Shown: positions 9,705 through 21,114, counted from the first letter of the stretch. The stretch: 64,000 nucleotides of DNA from Phocoena phocoena (GCF_963924675.1 NC_089231.1:70297691-70361690), one strand, 5' to 3'. Translations and numbers: made by a program. The notes: generated by a model from the sequence alone, not told the origin.

Positions 9705-10275
9705 CTCATTCATTTATTAAATAAATTCCTATTGGGTATCTGCTATGCGTTGGCATCATTCGCTCTTGATACTGAGAAGTCAGTGATGAACGAATGGATG
9801 TGGTTCTTGCCCTCAAGGAATGCGCACAGACTAAGACAGAGAAAGGGGGACAGATAATCAGAGCGGAGTGATGGGGAAATCCGAGGTGGCTGTGAGCACT
9901 CGGAGGAGGCACCAGACCCACCTGGGGAATCAAGGAAGGCTTCCCAGAGGAGGTGCCATTTAAGCTGGGACAGGAAGAACGAGTGGAATGAGCCATGCAG
10001 TGGAGAGAGGCAGAATTCTCCAGAAAGAAGGAATCATGAGACAAAGGTCCCGGGTGGTGAGACAAAGGTCCCGGGCGGAGACTGAACTTCTGCAGAGGAG
10101 GAGGTGTGCTTGTGTTAGCACAGGAAGATGAGGCTGCTGAGGGGAGCAGGGGCAGGTCATGCATGACGTTGAAGGCTGTGGTGAGAACGTATAGCTTTTG
10201 CAAGGGTTCTAGAGAGCCATAGAGGGTTTTATGCAAGTGGAGTGGCATGGTCAGATTTTCCCACAGCATTAAATA
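9705..10275 (-). mobile_element. L2 LINE 3' region (antisense), long fragment
   Basis: Reads as the reverse complement of the L2 3' end: 'tcattcatttattaaataaa' at the start, then 'cttgccctcaaggaatg', 'ggaaggcttcccagaggagg' and 'gagtggcatggtcagatttt'. A 190-residue open frame on the minus strand is chance openness of this repeat, not a gene. It contains the short tandem duplication at 10037-10078. Confidence 0.85.
10037..10078. repeat. Tandem duplication of about 21-22 bp
   Basis: The motif gagacaaaggtcccggg is repeated twice in a row (second copy about 22 bases on), inside the antisense L2. It looks like a local replication-slippage event. Confidence 0.85.
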
Positions 10276-10399
10276 CAAAGCCCTCTGCCCTCCCCCTCCC
10301 CCCAGGCTAGTATGACCCCACTAGTCCCTGCCACTTCCCTTATCCAGAATCTTCCTGGATCCTCACTCTACGCTCTCTCCCTGCCTACAGCTTCCACCT

Positions 10400-10640
10400 A
10401 GACACACTTATCTTGGCCTGTAGCAGAGCAAAATGTCCCAGATCTGGATCAGACAGACTCAGCTTAAAACCTGGCCTCTGCAACCTCTGGACAGGCTGAA
10501 ACAGGCCCCTGACCTTTCCAAGCCCCAGTTTGCTCACCTGTAAAATGGGGATCATCATAGTGTCCAACTCACCAAGTTACTGTAAGGATTAAATGAGGAG
10601 TGTCTTGAAAGTGCCTGGCCCTGACACCTATTGTTTTCTT
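10400..10640 (+). repeat. MIR SINE, near full length
   Basis: Landmarks run from 'gatctggatcagacagactc' through 'tttgctcacctgtaaaatgg', 'taaggattaaatgaggagtg' and 'agtgcctggcc'. Confidence 0.85.
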
Positions 10641-11434
10641 TCCTCCTTCAGAGAAGCGTGCTGCCTCTTCCAGGCAGCCCTCCCTCACATCTCCAGCCCT
10701 CTGAACACCAGAAGCACTTCCTGTTTGTGATGCCTCCCAGGTGACACCCATAGTAAGTAGTTAAAACACGGAGAAGTGTGTCTCCCCACAGCAGTCAGAA
10801 ACCATCTGGGATCAGAGACAGAGAGTCTTTCCCAGCAGAGCCTAGGGAGTCTGCCCAGGGACAGGACAGCTCCTCAAGATGGGGAGACGTGGACGGAGAG
10901 ACAGACAAAAGGGCTTTGGGGAGCTAAGCGAGGGTCTCGATGAAGGTTAGGACTCCAGGTACTTGTTTTCCGGGAAAACCGCCCTCCTTAGAGCCAGGCT
11001 GATAAACAGGCTGCCAGTGTACAGTGTACACGGGGAAGTAGATTCCTTCGCCAGAACCACATCTCCCCAAGGCCCCGGCAAGTGGACAGGAACCGGTCAG
11101 CCTCCTTGGTAGGAGAGGCACTGCGCCCGAGGCCACCCCACCCTGGAATATGGAGTTCTAGGTTTCCACCATCCCTGCCCTCATGAAGCCGGGGTTCCCA
11201 CCCCACCCAAATATGCCTCTACTCAGACCTCTGCCTACCTTTCACGGTCTCAGCGGCCCAGAAAGTGAGGCTGGCTCCTGGGCGTGCACAATGAGAGGTG
11301 GGTGGGGAAGGACGGAATTTTGCCCGGGGGCTGCGAGAGAGCTGTTCCGTGAATACACGATGCAGAGAGCTGGGCAACGGTTGCTGCCGTGTTGCTGGTT
11401 CCCTCTCCCAGGTGTCTCCCTCAAGGGCACCTCA
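10641..11434. other. Unassigned intergenic sequence
   Basis: No recognisable gene or repeat over about 790 bases. Open frames on both strands here are short, overlap one another and show no known protein motif. Confidence 0.5.
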
Positions 11435-11500
11435 GGCTCACGCCCCTGTCTGGGCCTCAGTCTCTCCATCTACATAATAATGATCTGTAAGGCCCAACAG
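11435..11500 (+). repeat. MIR fragment
   Basis: The text 'tgtctgggcctcagtctctc' followed by 'catctacataataatga' matches the MIR core. Confidence 0.6.
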
Positions 11501-11549
11501 TAATGACTCTCCCACATACCCCCTTCCCAATGTCAAGAATCTGGCAGAA

Positions 11550-11712
11550 ACATCCATAATCATCAATAATCACTAGTTACCAGGAGCTCCCACTTTGCTC
11601 ACAGCATGTTACCTAGAAATGCCCCATCCTTATTTCAAGGTAGTCACTTGCCTAAATCCATGTAGCCAGTGAGAGGCAATCAAATAAATACCAGCCGCCA
11701 GGTACTTCAGAC
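11550..11712 (-). repeat. Probable MIR fragment (antisense)
   Basis: The text 'gtagtcacttgcctaaatcc' followed by 'atgtagccagtgagagg' resembles the reverse MIR segment with the 'aaggtcacacagc' block. It is diverged. Confidence 0.5.
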
Positions 11713-11714
11713 TT

Positions 11715-11905
11715 CATAGGGGCCCAGCACTGTTCCACACTTTACATAAAACAATCTCCTAATCCTCACTGCCACGCTGTGGATTACTATCCTCATTTTA
11801 TAAGAGAGGAAATTGAGGTTCAGAGAGGGAGAGTAACTTGCACAAGGTCACACAGCAAGTTAGACGAAGGGCCAGAACTCCAAGCCAGTTCTCTCCATGT
11901 TCTTA
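11715..11905 (-). repeat. MIR SINE (antisense)
   Basis: A clear reverse MIR: 'ctcattttataagagaggaa', 'attgaggttcagagagggag' and 'caaggtcacacagcaagtta'. Confidence 0.9.
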
Positions 11906-12480
11906 GGCCAGCTGGAAGAATTTCAAGAGAGGCCTGAAGACGAGAAGCAGGACATCCCACCCAGACCAGCCTCCATCCTGCAGCATGGAGACCCCTTCCT
12001 TCAGTTTGTTCAGAAGTCAGAAGCAAAGTCATTCACCTCTTTTAAAGGGAAACTTCCCCTACGGCACCTCCCTCTCCCCCAGCAGCTGCCCCCTTCCCTC
12101 AGTTTCCTCCCTCCCCCATCTCTCACCCACTCTCCAGCACAAAGAGTTGCCAAGGTAACTGCATCACCAATGACTTTTCTCTTTGTCTGGGGCCCTCCAA
12201 GGACATTCATAAGCCAAGTTGCTGCTCACTGACCCCTGATGACCCACATAGGGCAGCGCAGCCCTGAACCACCCCTTCAAGGCCCCCTCACCTCACCCCA
12301 CCCATTTCAGCAAATATACCCTGCTGGCAACTCCTGGTCACAAACTCCAGGTCCCAAGATGCAAGAGGCTGGGGGCTGGGAGGAGGTGTTCTGGGGGGTA
12401 ATCTTCGAAAAATACACTGCTAGAAACACTGCAGGGAGAGACACAAGGAAAGAACACACTATCTGCTTGGCATTGGGCTG
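11906..12480. other. Unassigned sequence
   Basis: About 570 bases without a recognised feature; C-rich around 12060-12130. Confidence 0.5.
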
Positions 12481-13069
12481 GACATTTTAACAGTTCAACT
12501 AATAACATCTACTACGTGCCTGACACCGCAAAGCACCTTGAGTGGCCCTGAGAATGCCACCTACTAAGTGCTTAGGTCTTTGCTAGACACTGAAGGGGCA
12601 CAGACTACAGCCCCTACTAGGTGCTTCCATCTGTGCTAAGATGATGGAAAGGTGTTGGGCAATGAGGTGGGTCTGAGAACTCATCATGGAGGGGCAGGCC
12701 TTTGAGCCAAGCTCTGGAAATCCAACTTGGACATACAACATATAAGCGTTGGAGAAAGTGGACAAGGGGGAAATCGATACTCTCTGAGCGATAACTATGT
12801 ACCAGGCAGGTCCCTTGCTTTAAGCAGCAAAGTCGGGACTTGAAGTCAGATGCATCTGATTCCACATCCCCTTCCCCCCTGCTACGGTATCTGATGATGT
12901 CCCTGATGGTAGAGTCTCCACCAGCCTGCATCTCTGAATGAGGGAGATAAGAGCAGAGCCCCCACCAGCCTGAGGAAGACATGGAGCATGAACAAGAAAT
13001 CAACGTGTGCCACTGTTTTGCTGTTTTGCGCCACTAAGATTTGCACCACCCTAATTAAGATTTAGGGGC
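12481..13069. other. Mostly unassigned, with worn MIR/L2 scraps
   Basis: Scraps such as 'tactacgtgcctgacaccg' near 12510 look like L2/MIR ends. Nothing longer can be assigned. Confidence 0.4.
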
Positions 13070-13545
13070 TGTGTGTTACTGCAGCATATCCCAACCCTTT
13101 CTGACTGGTACACCAACAGTCTGAACCAAAATCCTGAGTCTGGCTTTCATTGGCTAGATTGGGTCATGAGTGCCATCTCCGAACGAATCACTGAAGGCGG
13201 AGGACAGCAGTGCTCTGATTGGCTCAGGCCTGGTTCACATGCTCGCCTCCACATGTGGGGGAGGGGCAGTCAACCCCACTAAAACTAGTGGAGCGGGGAT
13301 GGGAGAGGACTCCTTAAGAAAGTAGGGTGCTGTTGGGAATTCCCTGGCAGTCCAGTGGTTAGGACTCCACGCTTCCACTACAGGGGGCATGGGTTTGATC
13401 CCTGGTCAGGGAACTAAGATCCTGCATGCTACACAGTGTGGCCAAAAAAAAAAAAAGTAGGACGCTGTTACCAGAAAAAGGAACAGAGGCTAAAGAGGCA
13501 AAACTGACAAGTGTCCACTTCAGGGGCCTAGGTGCTAGAACACTG
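13070..13545 (+). repeat. Old CCAAT-rich interspersed repeat, copy A, split by a SINE
   Basis: The text shares order with 17425-17900: 'tctgattggct', 'ggtcatg' and 'gttaccagaaaaagg' blocks recur, with several attgg (inverted CCAAT) motifs. It resembles a widespread mammalian repeat that I cannot name with confidence. A SINE splits it at 13335-13455. Confidence 0.5.
13335..13455 (+). mobile_element. Short CHR-related tRNA-derived SINE
   Basis: The text 'gggaattccctggcagtcca' leads through 'gggtttgatccctggtcagg' (a B-box-like region) to an A-tail. The flanks agtagggtgctgtt (13321-13334) and agtaggacgctgtt (13456-13469) form a TSD with two mismatches, so the insertion is older than the perfect-TSD SINEs elsewhere in the window. 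Confidence 0.9.
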
Positions 13546-13929
13546 TGCAGGAGGTGTCTATGCTGAATGTGAAACTAGTCCCCAGGCTCCTTCTTAGGTG
13601 AACACCTTACAAGTCTCTGGAATTCACCTGGAAAAAGATTCTATTGAGTTCCACTGGGTGATGGGGCTTCTCCCCTAGGTCTTAGGATGTCCTTCAGTTT
13701 CTGAGGGGCCTGCAGGGAAGGTGGCCAGTTTTCCCCAAGGAGGGTATAGGGTACTAGGCTGGGGTAGGGGAGTCAGGGAGAGAAGGAATGGTCAGCCAGC
13801 TGCCCAGGAGGATGGAGAGAGCTGGGCCTGCTCAGAGCAGTAGGTGGGGGCTAGTGCGGGCACCTATGTTCCTAAAGCCCAGGTCCTTCCCCATCAGGTC
13901 TCTCCTTAAGAACCTGGTTTAAAATCAGT
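13546..13929. other. Unassigned sequence
   Basis: No recognised feature. Confidence 0.5.
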
Positions 13930-14105
13930 GCAAACCAGACACTGTCCCAGGTGTTCCACAGACATCACTGGGCTTAATCTCCCTGAGACCCTCATGAGCA
14001 GGCATGAGAGGGCTACCCCATTATCAAAACAAGCAGTGGACACTCAGAAACGCACGGCCTACCCAAGGTCACACAACCTAACACAGAGCTCCCGGTCTTT
14101 ATCCA
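13930..14105 (-). repeat. MIR SINE (antisense)
   Basis: Reverse MIR features: 'catcactgggcttaatctcc' and 'acccaaggtcacacaaccta'. Confidence 0.75.
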
Positions 14106-14345
14106 TCCATTCAACACATCTTAAAAAAAAAAAGCTAAAAAATAATTCTGACATTACAAAAACATAAGAAAGAGAAGAGGAAATTCCCCTTTACTTGCCA
14201 TACCCATTCCAGTCTCCAAAGGAAGCACCATTAACTCTTTGTTGACTAGCCATCCAGACATCTTTCTATGCTCATCTAGTATGTTTGAGCATTTATTATA
14301 TGCCAAGAATGTGCAAGGGCGTTAACAGGTGACTATCAGAAAGAT
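14106..14345. repeat. L2 fragment interrupted by an A-rich, probably L1-derived piece
   Basis: The text 'tccatccattcaacacatct' looks like the start of an antisense L2 end. It is followed by an A-rich block and then 'gagcatttattatatgccaa', a further antisense L2 match. The middle resembles an L1 3' region but is weak. Confidence 0.4.
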
Positions 14346-14459
14346 GGGTTCTCAGGGGTGCACAAGTTGCCATGCAAATCCATCTGGTTTTTTATAATCT
14401 TAACTAGTCAGGATATGGGGTTGAGGGACTGACAAAACATTGAAACCCATGTTAGATTA

Positions 14460-15005
14460 GGTCTCTCCCCAGCTCCCAATTCCCCAACAATCCCTACCGA
14501 CCCAGAGGAAAGCCAAAGTCCGTACTGCCCAGACGCCCTGCCTGTTCTGGTCCTTGGTCACCTCTCCAACATCAACCCCACCATCTGTCACCGTCCCCTC
14601 GCTCCTCTCCAGCCACACCCCATCATTTCTCAAACACCCCTGACACACTGTGCCTCAGGACTTTTGCACCTGCTGCCTGGAACACATTTCTCCACCTTCT
14701 GATAGGCTCACGTCCTCACCTGCTTTGTCTTTCCTCAGATGTCCCTTTACCTTAAACTTGACTCTTCCCACTCAAAAAACCCTACGTCCCTTTTAGTTTC
14801 TTTGTTTTTCCTTATAACATCTACTACCCTCTGACATACTATAAAAGTCTTAATTATCTTATCTCCCCTGCATCATTAACTAGACTGTAGCTTCAGTGAA
14901 ATCAGGAATCTGTGTCTATTTTGTCCACGGCTGAATCCCCAGGGCCTTCGAACAATGCCTGGCACACAGTGGGTGCTTCATGAAAAGTTGTTGAATAGCT
15001 GCATT
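14460..15005 (+). mobile_element. L2 LINE 3' end, long fragment
   Basis: In order: 'ctcaggacttttgcacctgc', 'ctgacatactataaaagtct', 'actagactgtagcttcagtg' and 'aatgcctggcacacagtggg', ending in 'gttgttgaatag'. It reaches the L2 terminus. Confidence 0.9.
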
Positions 15006-15809
15006 TATGAAAGGACATCACAGGTCAGTCGGCAGCGTGGCTCAGACATGCCTGAACATTTTTTAGAACATTTGAGCCTCATACTTTTTGGAGCCAGTGC
15101 TCTGCACTGTAAAATCTTATAGGATGGCATGTATGGAAGGATGAAGGGCTGAAGGGGCGGAGGGGGGCGCTTTGCCCCCAAAAGCCATTTTCTGCAGATG
15201 CCCCTTCCCAACTCCGACAAGGGTTGTGGGGTGAGGTGGCAAATCAGAAGGACCTCAAATCAGAGATCCCCAGCCCTGCCTCTAGTGGCCTCTCATCCTC
15301 TGGATCTACCAGGAACCGGGGTCCAAGAAACTTGGACACCAAAAGCAGGGGCCCTGGCGAGCCAACTTGCTGGGGCAGCTAATTCTCATGCTGTTACTGC
15401 TGCCCCTGCAGGTTCACTTCCCCAGGTATGATTTATGCTTCTGGCTGAACATTTTTTCTCTGCTCTTTGGATTCTGCTCTGGAATTTTTTTCTCCTTGGC
15501 CTTTTCCTGGGTCAATGCAGTCCTGATATTTGATTCACTGTTAACAGTATTGACTACATAGGATTGAGCCAAGAAATGGAAGAAATTGCTTTTTCTTTCT
15601 TTCTATCTCCTGGTTGACAACTCAGTCTCAGCGCCGGGTTGGCCAAGCTTGGTGAATGCGCTACACGGCAAAGGGAGTGGGGTTTGTGCCTCCGTGGCTG
15701 GACGATGACTCAGGGAAGGAAATGAGCAAGGGGTTGCCAGCTAAAGGGGGTCCTGTGCTTGCCTTGCATCCAGGTTTTCCCTCCCAGATAGGAGAAAGGT
15801 TTGGAGAGG
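15006..15809. other. Unassigned sequence
   Basis: About 800 bases with no recognised gene or repeat; T-rich near 15450-15620. Confidence 0.5.
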
Positions 15810-15985
15810 AGGTGCTTCAGAGTCAACCAGTCTTGGATTGAAGCTGTGTGACATTGGGGAAGTCACCTAACCTCTCTGAGCCTCTGTTTCCATATTCATA
15901 AGATGGAGGTAATCTGTAAAGTATTCATGCATGAGAAACACTTTGAATCAAGCCTGTCATCATAAGAGCACAATTTATTGTACCT
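15810..15985 (+). repeat. MIR SINE
   Basis: The text 'gctgtgtgacattggggaag', 'tcacctaacctctctgagcc' and 'tgtttccatattcataagat' is in MIR order. Confidence 0.85.
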
Positions 15986-16399
15986 GCCATGGTCATCCCA
16001 TCATCATCATCATCATCGACTCTATTCTTGAGTAATCTCTGTTCTGACCAAAAACGGAAACAAGTACTCACTCTATCTCATGAAAATGATGTGGGAAGCC
16101 TGGAGTTTTCTGACATTTATCGATTGTGGTTGTAACATTGTTACAATCTGTGTTAAGTGTTATGAAGGGAAAAAGGAGGGGGCTGTGAAAGAAAAGGGGA
16201 GGGCATTGCTTGATCTGAACCAGAAGGATGCTCTTAGAAGGAACCTCCAGGATAAGCCCATTCCCAGTAAAAGAAGGAAGGCTATCAGAACGATGGCAGG
16301 TAGTTTCAATTAACATCCAATTATCAGAGAATACACGGTTACAGTGACTTGTGGCTGTACGCTGTACCAGCTCATACCATCCCATGACAGCCAACGGCT

Positions 16400-17060
16400 A
16401 AATTTTCAGGAATTTTGTGAGCCGGTTGTAAAATGTGGTCATGATTAAAAATTAAATTATATAAACTTGCAGTTAAATAAATGACATTAAAACTACTCAA
16501 AACTCATCACTTCCTAATTATTTGACCACATTTTATTATAATCTATACTCTTGAAATTATTTACGTCCATTGCGCTTATCTGGTAGAAATGCATATAATG
16601 GTATCTGTGCATCTCCCCAACTTCACTTTAATGACATCATGTTGGTAGCTTGAAATCAGCCCCAATAGGAATATTTACAGACCCTAGTAAATGCTCCAAG
16701 CCAGGGTTCAATTTATTATTGTTTTGTTAATTCCTTAGAAAGTGATGTAAAAAATGTTAATAAAGCAGATTAAACTTAAAGATATGATGTGTCTGTAGCC
16801 ATTCTATTGTGAAAGCACAATCGAGGAAATATTCTTCCAGTATTTGAAAACCATAATTCAATTCAGAAAACAGTTGCCCACGTCACCGATGAACAAGTGA
16901 AGTCCCAGCATATGTCTTTGTTGTTTTGTTTTTGTCTCACTCACTAATGTAAACAAAAATATTAACCAGGATTAATGTCAGAACCACACGTTGAATGCTA
17001 AACACGTACCAGCACACCACTGAGTCATTATAGCGCCTTCCAAATTAAAAATCGAGAGCT
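16400..17060. promoter_or_regulatory. Candidate conserved noncoding element, AT-rich and repeat-free
   Basis: This block has no recognised repeat although both flanks are repeat-rich. It is dense in homeodomain-type cores, for example 'tcctaattatttgaccacat' near 16512 and 'tttgttaattccttag' near 16724, plus paired 'gtaaaatgtggtca' and 'tgaccacattttat' at about 16426 and 16524. Long repeat-free AT-rich DNA with such motifs is typical of developmental enhancers. Nothing in one sequence proves constraint. Confidence 0.35.
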
Positions 17061-17274
17061 ATGGCTATAATGGATTTTTCAAATTATTTCTGGACATGGA
17101 AAAGCATTTAAGGAAAGGTGGTTTGTCACTTCAAATTAGTGGCCCATTCAGGTGGTCTGTGAGGATACTGGGACGGAGTATCTGAAATTGGGGCTGATCC
17201 AGAAAATCCTCAGAATCACCATTCTTGGAATAATAGCTTGACAATATCAATTGGTTGATAGAAGGAGGGATGGA

Positions 17275-17400
17275 TCAATTGATGCCAGCTCTGCCACTAA
17301 ATACGCATGAGCTCAGGCAATGTTCTGAGCCCCACGTTTCTCCACTATAAAATTAGGGTAAGATGCCTTCCTTGACTACATCCTAGAGAGGTATGGGAAT
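17275..17400 (+). repeat. MIR fragment
   Basis: The text 'gccagctctgccactaaata' followed by 'ctccactataaaattagggt' matches the first half of MIR. Confidence 0.7.
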
Positions 17401-17424
17401 CAGGCACGGCATGAGTGAGCTGAC

Positions 17425-17900
17425 TCATTTTGATGTTAAGTGATAGACATCCAGTGTAAGCTAGCTTAGCTGAGGAAGGGGAGATTCATTGGTTCTCAAT
17501 ATTTGCATATTGGGGTAGTTCAAACATTCGAAGAAAACGCTCTCGTTTCTCCCTTTTTCCTCACCTCGTGACGGTGGCTTCACTCTCCTTCTCCACACAC
17601 ACCTTCCACTTCCACCTCCTCCACGTGGCTGGTACCTGCCCTACAAACTTAAGTGGAGGAGAAGCTTCCTCCTACCAGGTCCACGTACCAATCCCATGGA
17701 AGGGCTCTGATTGGCCCTGCTTGGGTCATGTGCTTGCCTCTTGCACCAGTCACTATCACCAGAGGGATAGGATGCTATGATTGGTCGGGCCTGGGTCTTG
17801 GGACCGCCTCTGCAGCCGGCAGAATCTGTTTCCAGAAAAAGGGTATTGGGAAAGCTTTCTAGGCCGGTAAAATTCATAGGTCCTCTCCAGAGGTGAATGT
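17425..17900 (+). repeat. Old CCAAT-rich interspersed repeat, copy B
   Basis: Related to copy A at 13070-13545: 'gggctctgattggccctgct', 'tgggtcatgtgcttgcc' and 'tttccagaaaaaggg' lie in the same order. It extends further 5', starting near 'ttaagtgatagacatccagt'. Confidence 0.5.
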
Positions 17901-18039
17901 GTGCCGGAAAGATTAAAGCAACAAGCATGAAGGATGAGAATAATTATTCTCAAAATAAAGGGACAAGGCTGTCTATATCTTACACATGGACTTAATTCAT
18001 TCAACAAACCATCTTTTCACGGTGTAAAATTAATCCCGT

Positions 18040-18385
18040 AGCTCCAGGCTGGAAACCCTGCAAGGACCTCATGAGTCAAGTCCTGCCCACATCTCTGGGC
18101 TCATTTTGGACCCCTCCTTACCTCTCACAGTGCCCCAGCCCCACCGACCTTCTGTTTCACACTGTGTCTCTCCCCTTCCTTTCTCAAGATCTTTCACATG
18201 TGTTTCCTCTGCCTAGAATGTTCTTCCCGTAACTCCTTACCCCAATCCATCTTTCTAATCTATTTCCCCCATAAGCACGGTAGACAATAGAGACTTATGC
18301 CTCGCTCACAGGACACCAAACGGCTGAGCACAGCCCAAGGGACAAAGTAGACAGTCAACAAATACTTCTGAGATTAATAAATAAA
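18040..18385 (+). mobile_element. L2 LINE 3' end
   Basis: The text 'ttcctctgcctagaatgttc' and the terminal 'gtagacagtcaacaaatact' fit L2 in the plus orientation. It ends where the opposite-strand L2 begins, so the two are tail to tail. Confidence 0.75.
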
Positions 18386-18990
18386 TGAGCATGTATTATT
18401 CCAATGGTAAAGGAGTCACAAATTCCCTGCCTTTATACACAGATTCGTTCATTCTTTAATTCTGGCACTACTGCACCATGGGATGGGAGAATTAACAGTA
18501 AACGAGAAACTCTTCTTGCCCTCAAGGAGATCCTGGTTAGATGGGAGAAGATGGCAGAGAGTCACACACAGAACTGGCGCAAAGTGAGTATGGGGCGGGG
18601 CTGCCGAGGGAGCAGAGGACACGATTTGGGAAGGCAGCAGACACTTCCTGGAGAAGGTAAAGCCCAAGATAAGTGATAGATTAATAGAAATTTGGTGAGT
18701 GAAGGAGGCAAAGTTAAGGGGGTGGTATGGGGCGGGAGGAGGGTAATTCCAGGCAGAGGGAAGAGTAATGCAAAGATCTGGAGGCACTGTTGTAGTCAGA
18801 AAGGGAGAGAGTGTGCACGCTAGGGGAGGAACGTTTGTGAGGATTCAGGAGGCTGACTCTGGAGAGACTGAGGCACTAGGCAATCCAGAATGGCCTTGAA
18901 GCCGTCCTAAGGAGACTGGACTTGACCCAAATCGTGCCATGAGACCCCACTGAAGTATTTTAAGCAGCAGCATGGATGCCGCCACATGGT
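18386..18990 (-). mobile_element. L2 LINE 3' region (antisense)
   Basis: Antisense L2 landmarks: 'cttgccctcaaggagatcct', 'attccaggcagagggaagag', 'gccttgaagccgtcctaagg' and 'gtattttaagcagcagcatg'. Confidence 0.85.
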
Positions 18991-19679
18991 GTATTACAAA
19001 GAAATCTTCAGCTGGCCCATCACCTAGGGGACACAAGCTAAGATTAATATCCGTTTAAGGCTTTCAATTCAGACAAATTCACGACTCCATGGGAGGGGCA
19101 GCTGAGCAGTTCTGACAATGTCCCCCCTTTTAAAGTCGATATTATAATCCCTGACTTCTAGAGTCCTCACACTCCAGGAGCATAGACTCAGAAATAAGAG
19201 AACCCCTGCCTCTTAGACCCAGGGAAAGGGATGCATGGCACCTCAGTCTTGCAGAGAACAGAAGGATATAAGTTGGACCCCTATAATCACAGCATTGCAG
19301 AGACCTGTAATCATGGAATTATAAACCAATAACATCACTCTTCACCAGCACAGGGGGACTCGGTGGGGTTGGGTAGCCCAAGCCCTATGAAATGACACAG
19401 GAATCCTTTCGGGAAGGTGGCTTTGGTCTCCCTAAAGCTCCTTCATCCAGGATCCTACTGGGGCATCTGGTCACCCTCCCATGGCTGCCTCCTAGGAGGC
19501 CTCCACCCTATAGCAGGTCTGCTGTATCCTTGCAGCTGCTCCCTGCACCCCTCTGACCTCAGACCCACTCCTTCCAGCCCAGAGCCTGAATATTTTCTCA
19601 GCTAGCATCAGTCCTTAAAGATAAATGTTGCTTCATTTCTCCCCCTTCCTCTCCACCCCCATCCCTGCCTCCCAGGGTG
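18991..19679. other. Unassigned sequence
   Basis: No gene or repeat recognised over about 690 bases. Confidence 0.5.
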
Positions 19680-19940
19680 CCAGAGTTCAACTCAATTTTC
19701 TCAGATTAAATAAAATTTCAAAGTGTCAGTCTCTGGCAAACGACAAGTTAGAAGGCGGTTGATTTTCCTAACCCAATCGCCAGTCCAATTACAATTTTTA
19801 ATCTATATGTAGATAATGGTGAACAAAACCCCACAGAAATGTCAAGAGTGAGGAGGTTATTAGCTTAGTTTTAATTACTGTCCATCATTCTTAGCAACTG
19901 GAGGGACCCGGCAAATTAGGGGAAGGCAGCATTCCTCTGG
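19680..19940. promoter_or_regulatory. Candidate conserved noncoding element
   Basis: A repeat-free AT-rich island with several homeodomain-type sites: 'cagtccaattacaattttta' near 19781 and 'gcttagttttaattactgtc' near 19863. It lies between unassigned GC-richer DNA and a GC-rich stretch. Function is inferred from composition only. Confidence 0.35.
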
Positions 19941-20189
19941 AAGGATCAGCCAGGCCCCCGGGCTACTGGTCCCCAAAACCATCCACAAGCAGACAGTCCA
20001 GGGCACAGACAGTGCACATCCCCCCGCCGGGCTCCGCCACGAGTTCCTGCCCAGAGAAGCCTGCGGACCTGAACTTGGGCAGAATCAGTCACACCAGCTG
20101 ATGCGATGTGACCGCAGACCTCTATCCTCCAGCATCCCTCAAGGCTGCGCGCCTCCACCCCCCCCAACTCTCCCACCCGCTCTGTCTCT

Positions 20190-20885
20190 AAAACATACCT
20201 AGAGGTTATTCTTTTGTCTTGATGATAAAAGTAACTCATGCTCGCTGAAGGAGGATGTTTGGAAAACTGGGAACGATGAAATGGAGGAAAAAAAATACTT
20301 ATCCTAATCTTACCACCTAAAACAACTGTTAATATTTGAGGTTATTCCCAGTCTTGTGAATGTATGTGTATACATATATATGTACATACATATGCATATA
20401 AATAAAATAAAACGTAAAATACAAATACCTATATATAATACATAATAAAATGAATATATTTAATATTAAATTTATGTAAAATGTCTAAAGATAATATGTT
20501 ATTATTTTATAGTATTTATAGATATTTATAATATTTATTAATAATATTTACATTATTATAAATATAACATAATTACAATTAAATTATAATATATGATGTT
20601 AGAATTCTACACACACAAACTGGATTATATGGCCTGCGGCTTTTTACATCTTTATCACAGTTTCTTATATCATGAATATTATTTGCAAACTTCATTTTAG
20701 TAGCTGCAGAAAATTCTATAGCCTGATATACATTTCACTAATCCACCCTTTATTTTGGCATGTACAAAGCCAATGCATATTTTAATACAGATATGACAAC
20801 ACTTTATGTTTCCTATTGCAACCTGGGTTTTTGTGTTATTATAAATTCTGTGACTATCATTTTAATAAATCATTCAACCTCTAAC
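20190..20885. mobile_element. Old L1 LINE fragment with AT-rich expansion
   Basis: The text 'gataaaagtaactcatgctc', 'aattctatagcctgatatac' and 'ttgtgttattataaattctg' follows the order of an old L1 3' region. Its middle (20340-20610) has decayed to near-pure A/T with TA repeats. Confidence 0.55.
20350..20610. repeat. AT-rich low-complexity tract
   Basis: About 260 bases almost wholly A and T with irregular TATA and AATA units. Confidence 0.9.
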
Positions 20886-20888
20886 AAG

Positions 20889-21106
20889 TTTTTTTTTTTT
20901 TTTTTTTTTTTTTTTGCGATACGCGGGCCTCTCACTGTTGTGGCCTCTCCCGTTGCGGAGCACAGGCTCCGGACGCGCAGGCTCAGCCGCCATGGCTCAC
21001 GGGCTCAGCCGCTCCGCGGCATGTGGGATCCTCCCGGACCGGGGCACGAACCCGTGTCCCCTGCATCGGCAGGCGGACTCTCAACCACTGCGCCACCAGG
21101 GAAGCC
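20889..21106 (-). mobile_element. CHR-type SINE, short young form (antisense)
   Basis: A 25-base T-run (the A-tail) is followed by 'gatacgcgggcctctcactg' and ends 'gcgccaccagggaagcc', the reverse of the tRNA-like head. The TSD ctaacaag is at 20881-20888 and 21107-21114. It landed in an antisense L2 that continues at 21115-21190. The long uninterrupted tail points to a recent insertion. Confidence 0.95.
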
Positions 21107-21114
21107 CTAACAAG

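Noticed and set aside
9706..10278. A 190-residue open frame on the minus strand
   Set aside because: Lies within an antisense L2 LINE end; the openness comes from repeat composition.
13336..13450. tRNA gene at the SINE heads (A/B-box-like text)
   Set aside because: The tRNA-like parts belong to SINEs with tails and target duplications, and no functional cloverleaf was found.
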